In this document: in pieces, positions 1 to 7,500 of the stretch
Position numbering within the stretch: the stretch's first letter is position 1
Layout of the letters: each line of letters opens with the position of its first letter
From: Nocardia cyriacigeorgica
GTDB lineage: Bacteria > Actinomycetota > Actinomycetes > Mycobacteriales > Mycobacteriaceae
Length of the DNA: 64,000 nucleotides
NCBI RefSeq assembly: GCF_010868145.1
Contig: NZ_JAAGUY010000016.1
Coordinates: 1 to 64,000 of the forward strand
Direction of reading: 5' to 3'
Program-made: the position numbers and the translations under genes
The notes under the pieces: model-generated
What the model was told of the DNA's origin: nothing
The model's input: the letters and a program-made list of their open reading frames with translations, nothing else
Database searches by the model: none

Positions 1-1193
1 CCTTCCGCGATACCGATCACGCGGCGGCGCTGTTCGGGCTGGCCGAGCCCGGCAACATCTACACCCGCATCATGAACCCCACCCAGGACGTGGTCGAACA
101 ACGCATCGCAGCCCTGGAAGGCGGTGTCGCGGCACTGCTGGTCGCCTCCGGGCAGGCAGCCGAAACCTACGCGATCCTCAACCTCGCCGGCGCCGGTGAT
201 CACATCGTGTCCAGCCCCCACCTCTACGGCGGCACCTACAACCTGTTCCGCTACACCCTGCCCAAACTCGGTATCGAGGTCACCTTCGTCGACGACCCCG
301 ACGATCTCGACCAGTGGCGGGCCGCGATCCGCCCCAACACCAAAGCCTTCTACGGCGAAACCATCGCCAACCCCAGCAGCGCGGTGTTCGACATCCCCGG
401 CATCGCCGCGGTCGCCCACACAGCCGGGGTGCCGTTGATCGTGGACAACACCGTCGCCACCCCCTACCTGATCCAACCCCTGACCCACGGCGCCGACATC
501 GTCGTCCACTCCGCCACCAAATATTTGGGCGGGCACGGCGCGGCCGTGGCCGGGGTCATCGTCGACGGCGGCAGCTTCGACTGGACCATCCGCGACGAGA
601 ACGGCGCCCCACGGTTCCCCGGGTTCACCACCCCCGACCCCAGCTACCACGGCGCGGTCTTCGCCGACCTCGGCGCCCCCGCCTACGCGTTGAAGGCCCG
701 CGTCCAGTTGTTGCGTGACCTCGGGTCGGCGGTGTCGCCGTTCAACGCCTTCCTCATCGCCCAAGGCATCGAAACCCTCAGCCTGCGCATCGAACGCCAC
801 GTCACCAACGCCACCGCGGTCGCCGAATACCTGCAAGGCCACCCCGACGTCGAATCCGTCGCCTACGCCGGCCTCCCCTCCTCCCCCTGGCACGAACGCG
901 GCAAACACCTCGCCCCCAACGGCGTCGGCGCCATCGTGTCGTTCGAACTCCGCGGCGGCCTCGACGCCGGCAAGAAATTCGTCGACGCCCTCACCCTGCA
1001 CTCCCACGTCGCCAACATCGGCGACGTCCGCTCCCTCGTCATCCACCCCGCCTCCACCACCCACTCCCAACTCACCCCCCAACAACAACTCACCGCAGGC
1101 GTCACCCCCGGCCTCATCCGCCTCGCCGTCGGCATCGAAAACATCACCGACATCCTCACCGACCTCCACACAGGATTCACGGCGGCGCACTAG
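1..1193 (+). CDS. metY: O-acetylhomoserine sulfhydrylase MetY, C-terminal part (5' end outside window)
   Basis: PLP-dependent Cys/Met-metabolism enzyme that joins O-acetylhomoserine with sulfide (or methanethiol) to give homocysteine (or methionine). The reading frame is open from base 3 with no start codon before the conserved FRDTDHAAALFGL and YTRIMNPT segments, so the gene begins upstream of the window. The ATG at 72 is internal. The PLP-binding lysine is in HSATKYLGGHG (codon 519-521), and the C-terminal GLIRLAVGIEN segment is typical of the family. About 396 residues are visible, most of a usual 430-residue protein. It faces the next gene tail to tail. A homoserine acetyltransferase gene, often adjacent, is not downstream here and could lie upstream. 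Confidence 0.93.
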   Translation, partial: FRDTDHAAALFGLAEPGNIYTRIMNPTQDVVEQRIAALEGGVAALLVASGQAAETYAILNLAGAGDHIVSSPHLYGGTYNLFRYTLPKLGIEVTFVDDPDDLDQWRAAIRPNTKAFYGETIANPSSAVFDIPGIAAVAHTAGVPLIVDNTVATPYLIQPLTHGADIVVHSATKYLGGHGAAVAGVIVDGGSFDWTIRDENGAPRFPGFTTPDPSYHGAVFADLGAPAYALKARVQLLRDLGSAVSPFNAFLIAQGIETLSLRIERHVTNATAVAEYLQGHPDVESVAYAGLPSSPWHERGKHLAPNGVGAIVSFELRGGLDAGKKFVDALTLHSHVANIGDVRSLVIHPASTTHSQLTPQQQLTAGVTPGLIRLAVGIENITDILTDLHTGFTAAH

Positions 1194-1303
1194 ATTCCGC
1201 GGAGGGGTTCGCGCCCGTCCAACGCGAATCCGCACCGCGGTCTGGTGATGGCGTCACCGGAAGTTGGATGCGCGCCGGTAGTTGAGGGGACCGGCACGCA
1301 CAG

Positions 1304-1897
1304 TCAACCCTTCAGCCAATCGATCGCGATGGCAACCACGGCCACATTGAAAAAGAAGCTGAGAACGCTGTGCGCGGTGACCCGGCGGCGCATCGCGGTG
1401 CTCACGACCAACACGTCCGACACCGCGAACGAGGTGCCGATGACGAAGGAGAAGTACACGAATTCCGTCAGCCCGGGTGTCGGGCAATCCGGAAAGCGCA
1501 GACCTGCACCGGCGAAGAACGCGTGCGCGTAGATCTGCGCGAACGCCGTATGCAGCAACAGCCACGACACCAGAACGGTGGCCGCCGACACTCCTTGCGC
1601 GAGTTCGTCTCCCGCATTGGTATCGGCGACCATGACGAAACCCGCCGTCAGACCCGAGCCGCTGGCCACCAGTGCAAGCACGGTTGTGTACCAGCGGGGG
1701 CCGAACAGCTCTTCGGGGCGCGCGGCGGGCAGGTCGCGGCGAAGCAACAGCCAGCCCGTCACCATATAGACGATCGCCAGCCCGTTCCATATCACCAGCA
1801 GTTCGACCCCGGCCTCCGAGCGTATGGACGCCAGCAGCCAAGCCAGTCCCACCGCGGTCAGGCCGACCTCGAGTGCGCGGAGCAGCTTTCGGCTCAC
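1304..1897 (-). CDS. DUF1345 family integral membrane protein
   Basis: A 197-residue protein of unknown function with about six hydrophobic segments, including VELLVIWNGLAIVYMV, VLVSWLLLHTAFAQIYAHAFF and FVYFSFVIGTSFAVSDVLV; the IYAHAFF and YFSFVIGTSFAVSDV motifs are characteristic of DUF1345. I chose the GTG at 1897 because AAAGGTAGG lies just upstream. An in-frame ATG at 1990 would add 31 residues of charged, unrelated sequence. It is monocistronic and convergent with metY. Confidence 0.8.
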   Translation of the reverse strand: MSRKLLRALEVGLTAVGLAWLLASIRSEAGVELLVIWNGLAIVYMVTGWLLLRRDLPAARPEELFGPRWYTTVLALVASGSGLTAGFVMVADTNAGDELAQGVSAATVLVSWLLLHTAFAQIYAHAFFAGAGLRFPDCPTPGLTEFVYFSFVIGTSFAVSDVLVVSTAMRRRVTAHSVLSFFFNVAVVAIAIDWLKG

Positions 1898-2084
1898 GAA
1901 ACCTACCTTTACCAGGTCTGCCGCCGGAGTATCGCGGATTCGGCGAGGTTGTCGGCCGACAGGGAGGCAAGTGCCCCGGGCGGCGGTCACGCCGATTTCG
2001 GTGACATGAACTCATCGGCCTGGTCCGCGGCCAACACCGCGATTCTGGACCGAGTCCGCAGCTGATCGACCGGTTCGGCACCGC

Positions 2085-2097
2085 TACCATTCCCGCG
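2085..2097 (+). promoter_or_regulatory. Candidate -10 element giving a leaderless mRNA for the LexA-like gene
   Basis: TACCAT at 2085-2090 ends six bases before the GTG start at 2097, the spacing expected when transcription begins at the start codon. No Shine-Dalgarno sequence is present. I infer this from spacing alone. Confidence 0.45.
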
Positions 2098-2741
2098 TGA
2101 GCGGATACGAGCACCTCGACACCTCGACGCTGCCGCCGCGGCAGCGCAGCATCCTCGCCACCATTCAGCGCTGGGTCGTCGAGCGCGGCTATCCGCCGAG
2201 CACCCGCCAGCTCGGGGACGCGGTGGGACTGCGGTCGGCGTCCTCGGTGTCGCGGCACCTGAAGGCATTGGAGGAGAAGGGCTTTCTGCGCCGCGGCGAT
2301 GCGGTGGCGCGGCCGATCGATGTGCGACTGTTCCTGCGCGACACCGAGCAGCGGGTGGCGGCCGAGGATACCGTCGCGGTGCCGGTCGTCGGTGATATCG
2401 CGGCAGGCGCGCCGATCCTCGCCGAGGAACACAGCGACGACATGCTCACGCTGTCGCGTGAACTTGTCGGACGCGGAACGGTATTCGGCCTTCGGGTGCG
2501 CGGTGACTCGATGATCGACGCCGCCATCTGTGACGGTGACATCGTGGTCGTGCGCCAACAGCAGGAGGCGCACTCTGGTGACATCGTCGCGGCCATGATC
2601 GACGATGAAGCCACCGTGAAGGTGTACCGGCGGCGCAATGGGCACGTCTACCTGGAACCGCGCAACCCGGCCTACGACGTCATCGACGGTGACCGCGCGG
2701 TAGTACTCGGCAAGGTGGTGTCGGTGATGCGGCGCATCTGA
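2097..2741 (+). CDS. LexA-like self-cleaving transcriptional repressor (S24 family)
   Basis: A 214-residue protein with LexA organisation. Residues about 12-70 form the winged HTH (RQRSILATIQRWVVERGYPPSTRQ, then GLRSASSVSRHLKALEEKGFL). The Ala-Gly cleavage site is A103-G104, followed by the S24 peptidase fold with nucleophile S138 (RGDSMIDA) and general base K175 (EATVKVY). All autocleavage residues are present. It is shorter than M. tuberculosis LexA (236 residues) and its HTH diverges, so it could be the SOS repressor or a second LexA-type paralogue with its own regulon. No SOS box (TCGAAC-N4-GTTCGA) was found near it or elsewhere by eye. The GTG start appears leaderless. It converges on the oxidoreductase gene with only five bases between stop codons. 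Confidence 0.82.
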   Translation: MSGYEHLDTSTLPPRQRSILATIQRWVVERGYPPSTRQLGDAVGLRSASSVSRHLKALEEKGFLRRGDAVARPIDVRLFLRDTEQRVAAEDTVAVPVVGDIAAGAPILAEEHSDDMLTLSRELVGRGTVFGLRVRGDSMIDAAICDGDIVVVRQQQEAHSGDIVAAMIDDEATVKVYRRRNGHVYLEPRNPAYDVIDGDRAVVLGKVVSVMRRI

Positions 2742-2746
2742 GCCGG

Positions 2747-4312
2747 TCAGCGCACGATGATCGTGCGGCTGTGCCAGCCTGTCGCGCCGTCGGGGAAAGG
2801 TGGTGTGCGCTGGTCGGTTTGGCGGTAGCCGGTGCGGTCGGTCGCGCGCACACGCAGGGTGTGGTTGCCCGGCTGCGCCTGCCACGGCCAGAACCATTGC
2901 CGCCAGGTGTCGGTCGAGTACTCGGTGGCGAGAGTGGCCGGCTGCCAGGGCTGGTCGTCGACCTGCACTTCGACCAGATCGATGCCAGCGTGCTGTGCCC
3001 AGGCGACTCCCGCCACCACGATCTGTCCGGCGGGCAGGGTGGCGCGGTGGCGCGGAACATCGATGCGTGAGGCGGTCTTCACCGGCGCGCGCTCGGCCCA
3101 CCCGCGACGCGTCCAATAGGCCTGCGCCGCATCGAATCGGGTGACTTCGAGTTCGACGACCCATTTCGTCGCCGAGACATAGCCGTACAGACCGGGCACG
3201 ACCAGCCGCGCCGGGTAGCCGTGTGCCACCGGCAGCGGTGCCCCGTTCATTCCGACCGCGAGCAGGGCGTCGCGGCCGTCGGTGAGCGCGGCCAGCGGTG
3301 TGCTCGCGGTGAAGCCGTCGGTGCTGCGGGACAGCACCATATCCGCACCGGACGCCGGGCCTGCCTCGGCGAGTAGTTCGGCCAGCGGGTATCCGGTCCA
3401 CAGGGCATTACCCGCCAGATCGCCGCCGACTTCGTTGGATACGCAGGTCAGCGTGATCATCCTGGCCACCGCGTGCCTGGCGCGCAGATCGGTGAAGGTG
3501 TATTCGACCGGTCGCGCCACCATGCCGTGGATGCGCAGCCGCCAGTCGTCGCTGGTGAGGGCGGGTAGGCGCAATGCGGTGTCGACGCGGTAGAAGGTGT
3601 GGTTGGCGGTGACGAAGTCGGTGATGCCGTCGATCGGCAGCTGGGTGCCGTCGGGAACTGCGGGGGCGGGCGTCACGGGGGAGGGCACCGTGAACCCCGC
3701 CCGGTCCGCGGCAACGTCACGCAGGCGATCGCCGATCCAGTGACCGAGTGCGGCCGAGCCCGCCGCGACGGCGCCCGCGGTGGCGGCCAGTCGGAGGAAT
3801 CGTCGACGCGAGGAATCGGTGTCGTCCGGCTGTCCGGGCGCCCGATCCAGTAGGAGGCGTAGTGCGCAGATGCCCGCGACCACGCCGATGAGGGTGGGTA
3901 GAGCCCAGCTGATCGTCGCGTCCGGTCGACGCACCGCCGCCCACATGACCGCCAGCCCGGCCACCGCGAGCAGCACGCTGCCGTACCTGTGGCGTCGGTC
4001 CAGCAGCCCGGCGACGGCCGCGGCGACCGTCATCACCACCGCCATTGCCAGGAACAGCACCGCCTTGTCACCACTGCCGAACTCCCGGATGGCCCATTCC
4101 TTCAGGGCATGGGGTGTGGTGTCGACGACGGTGGAACCGATCACATAGACCGGCGAAGCGTCCGGGGCGAAGAGAGCGGCAACCAGGTGTCCGATGCCGA
4201 GAACGATCGCGCCCGCCAGGATTCCCGCCAGGGCCGCGGCTGCCGGGCTCGGTGTCCGCACGGGCGAACCGAGCTCGGGTTCGGGTGTGGCCGAATGGAT
4301 TCGATTGTTCAT
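2747..4312 (-). CDS. Membrane-bound molybdopterin-dependent oxidoreductase (sulfite oxidase/YedY fold)
   Basis: A 521-residue protein. The N-terminal half carries about five hydrophobic helices (for example AAAALAGILAGAIVLGIGH and AVLFLAMAVVMTVAAAVAGLL). A twin-arginine-like SSRRRFLRLA then precedes another hydrophobic stretch, and the C-terminal half is an extracytoplasmic sulfite-oxidase-fold molybdopterin domain. The probable molybdenum-ligand cysteine is C290 in LTCVSNEVGGDL. The last 100 residues resemble the Mo-co dimerisation domain (VDDQPWQPATL). Substrate unknown. The ATG at 4312 has GGCGAGG upstream; an in-frame ATG at 4477 was rejected because that extension would cover the divergent control region. 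The cofactor genes lie near 22-26 kb. Confidence 0.85.
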   Translation of the reverse strand: MNNRIHSATPEPELGSPVRTPSPAAAALAGILAGAIVLGIGHLVAALFAPDASPVYVIGSTVVDTTPHALKEWAIREFGSGDKAVLFLAMAVVMTVAAAVAGLLDRRHRYGSVLLAVAGLAVMWAAVRRPDATISWALPTLIGVVAGICALRLLLDRAPGQPDDTDSSRRRFLRLAATAGAVAAGSAALGHWIGDRLRDVAADRAGFTVPSPVTPAPAVPDGTQLPIDGITDFVTANHTFYRVDTALRLPALTSDDWRLRIHGMVARPVEYTFTDLRARHAVARMITLTCVSNEVGGDLAGNALWTGYPLAELLAEAGPASGADMVLSRSTDGFTASTPLAALTDGRDALLAVGMNGAPLPVAHGYPARLVVPGLYGYVSATKWVVELEVTRFDAAQAYWTRRGWAERAPVKTASRIDVPRHRATLPAGQIVVAGVAWAQHAGIDLVEVQVDDQPWQPATLATEYSTDTWRQWFWPWQAQPGNHTLRVRATDRTGYRQTDQRTPPFPDGATGWHSRTIIVR

Positions 4313-4528
4313 GATGGCCTCGCCCAAGGTTCGCCGATGGCCGATGGATCCGATCCTACGGACAGTACTCCCGTGCCGAACCTCCTGGCAGTGCCGGCAG
4401 AGACTCACCCGATAGGGGTAGATAGCTAATTTCGAGCAAGCGCACCTGGCGATTACTTGCGGGTGGATTTCAGGCAAAGGTTAGGCTAACCTCTTGGCTT
4501 TGGCCCGCTAGATGCAAGGTAGAGCACG
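4313..4528. promoter_or_regulatory. Divergent control region between the oxidoreductase and NRPS 1
   Basis: 216 bases between head-to-head genes. The NRPS-proximal end holds an IdeR-type iron box (listed separately). No gene was recognised. AAGGTAG at about 4514-4520 is a good ribosome-binding site for the NRPS ATG at 4529. Confidence 0.6.
4476..4494 (+). promoter_or_regulatory. IdeR/DmdR-type iron box upstream of NRPS 1
   Basis: AAAGGTTAGGCTAACCTCT matches the 19-base IdeR consensus TTAGGTTAGGCTAACCTAA at 15 positions, including an unbroken 14-base core, and contains the perfect arms GGTTAG and CTAACC around one base. Its centre is about 44 bases before the NRPS ATG, where an Fe2+-loaded repressor would block transcription. 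The match is seen directly; iron repression is inferred. Confidence 0.85.
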
Positions 4529-7500
4529 ATGAGATCGTCCGGCGAAGTCGGTGAGTCCCTGCCGTTGGCGTCGGCGCAGCGCGAGGTGTGGTTTGCCCAA
4601 CAGCTGCTGGGTGACGTGCCACTCACGACCACCCAGTACATCGACGTCGTCGGTCCGCTGAATCGGATCGCCTATCAGGACGCGGCCCGGATCGCCGCCC
4701 GCGAGATGGGTGCCTATCTGCGATTCGACGTCGAGTTCGACGGCCAGGTCCGCCAGTGGATCGACTACGACCAGGACGACGAGATCGGCTATCTCGATCT
4801 GCGTGCCGAGCACGACCCCGAGTCGGCCGCGCGCGACTGGATGCGCGCTGACCAGTGCACACCGTTCGACCTGCGTAATGACCCGCCGCTGCAGTCGACG
4901 ATCCTGCACATCGGCCCGGACCGGCACTTCATCTACAGCCGCGCGCACCACATCGCCCTCGACGGCTACGGCGCCATGCGGCTGCAGCAGCGGCACGCCG
5001 AGCTGTATGCGGCGATGGTGCGTGGCCAGGAGCTGCCCGCCGGGACGGAGCAGTCACCGGCCACCCTGGTCGACATCGATATCGCCTATCGGCAATCCTC
5101 GCGCTACGAGACCGACCGCCGCTATTGGGCGGACAAGGTCGACGACCTGCCCGAACCGGCGACGCTCGCGACCCGCCCCGGCGCCCCGGCCGCCCAGGCA
5201 ACCGTCGTCGGTGACGTACTAGAGCCCCGGCTGCACGCGGCACTCGAACGAGCTGCCGCCGGCGCGGGTACCGCCGGAGTGCTGGTCGCCGCGCTGGCCG
5301 GATATCTCGCCAGGATGACCGGACTGCCCGAGGTGACGTTGAGTCTCCCGGTCACCGCACGCACCACCGCTGTGCTGCGCCGCGGCGGCGGCATGGTGAC
5401 CAATGTGGTGCCGCTGCGGGTGGCCACCGGACCCGCGGCCACCACGGAGGAGATCGTCGCCGCGGCACGGCGCGAGCTGAGCGGAGCGCTGCGCCATCAG
5501 CGTTTCCGTGGCGAAGACGTCGCCCGGATCGCCCAACGCGGATCGGACGAGCGGGGATTCGGCCCGGCGGTCAACATCATGAACTTCCGCGCCGGCGTCG
5601 ATCTCGGCGCAGCCACCGGCACGCTGCATCTGCTGTCCACCGGCCCGGTGGCCGATCTCGCGCTCAATATCTACCCGGCCGCCGATACCGGCCTGCGGAT
5701 CGAATTCGAGGGCAACCCGAACAGGTATACCCGCGATGAGCTGATCGCTCACCACGGGCGCTTCGTGCGATTCCTCGCCGACCTCGTCACTCTGCCCGCC
5801 GACACCGTCGTGCAGTCGCTCGAGGTGCTGCGGCCGGCCGAACGCGCGCAGCTCGTGCCATGGCAGGGAACCGATGCGGTATCCAGTGTGCCGTTGGCAG
5901 AGCTGATCGCAGCCGCGGTGGCGCGCAACCCGCAGGGAACGGCGGTCGTACACGGCGACCGGCGCTGGACGTACACCGAGTTCGACGCCTGGACCGACCG
6001 GCTCGCGCGGGCCCTGATCGCCGCGGGCGCGGGGCCGGAGACCCTGGTTGCCATGGTACTCGAGCGCTCCGCCGAATCGGTGGCCGCGGTGTGGGCGATC
6101 AGCAAGGCTGGCGCCGCGTTCGTGCCGATCGATCCCGGCTATCCGCCCGAGCGCATCGCTCATATCCTCGGCGACAGCGGCGCGGATCTCGGTGTCAGTA
6201 CCGAACCGTTCCGCGCCGAACTCCCCGATTCAGCGACCTGGCTGCTGCTCGACGCTCCCGCCGTCATCGCCGGTCATGCCGCCGGACCGATCACCGACGC
6301 CGACCGCCGCGCGCGGCTCGACCCTGCCCATCCGGCCTACCTCATCTACACCTCCGGCTCGACTGGCCTGCCCAAGGGCGTCCTGGTGACCCACGGCGGC
6401 CTGGCGAATCTGGCCACCGAACGTCGCGACCGCTACGACCTGCATCCGCAGGCCCGCACCCTGCACCACGCCTCGCCGGGCTTCGATATGGCGGTCGGCG
6501 AGCAGCTGTGCGCACTGGCGGGTGCGGCAACGCTCATCGTCGCGCCGCGCTATGTGGTGGCCGGTGCGGATCTGGCCGAGCTGATGCGCCGCGAAGCGGT
6601 GACCAACGCGATCATCACCCCCGCCGTGCTCGCCACGCTGGATCCTGCGGCGCTGCCGTCGCTGCGCGTGCTCGGCGTCGGCGGGGAGGCCATCCGATCT
6701 GATCTGGTCGACGCCTGGGCGCCCGGACGGCTGATGCGCAACGGCTACGGCCCCACCGAGGCCACCGATATCGCCACGATCGGCGAACTGGTCGCAGGCA
6801 ATCCGGTCACCATCGGTGCCCCGCTGCGTGGCTTCCGCGCAGTCGTGCTCGACGCACTGCTGCGCCCGGTACCGCCGGGGACACCCGGTGAGCTGTATAT
6901 CGGCGGGCCTGCGCTGGCGCGCGGCTACCACGGCAAGCAGGGGTTGACCGCGACCCGTTTCGTCGCCGACCCGTACCGGCCCGGCGATCGGCTGTATCGG
7001 ACGGGTGATCTGGTGACCATCACCGACGGACCGGATCCGGCGCTGATCTACCACGGCCGCACCGACTTTCAGATCAAGGTGCGCGGACATCGGATCGAAC
7101 CGGGGGAGATCGAGACCGTTCTGACCGCGCGCAAGGAGATCGCCCGTGCGGCGGTCACCGTTCACACCGATCCACGCACCGGAGCGCATCTGGTGGCGTA
7201 CCTGGTGCCAACACCCGCCGCGCACATCGACATCGACACGATGCGCGCCGAGCTGGCCGACGCGCTGCCCGCCTATCTACGCCCGGCCGCCTACATGGTG
7301 CTCGAGGCGTTGCCGCTGACCCCCAACGGCAAGCTCGATACCCGTAAGCTGCCGGCACCGGTCTTCGGCCGCACCGGATTCCGCGCGCCTGCCACTCCCG
7401 CGGAACGGCAGGTGGCCGCGGTGTTCGCCGACGTGCTCGGCGTCGAATCGGTCGGTGCGGGCGACGACTTCTTCGCACTGGGCGGCACCTCGCTGACGGC

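Noticed and set aside
1244..1258. Short hairpin GGTGA-TGGCG-TCACC between metY and the DUF1345 gene
   Set aside because: Only five base pairs; too weak to call a terminator.
1254..3401. Long minus-strand open frame of 715 codons
   Set aside because: It overlaps the DUF1345, LexA-like and oxidoreductase genes in other frames, is arginine-rich with no domain, and reflects GC-biased third positions.
4313..4477. Upstream start of the molybdopterin oxidoreductase at 4477
   Set aside because: It would place coding sequence over the divergent promoter and reach the iron box; the ATG at 4312 has a ribosome-binding site and precedes the membrane segments.
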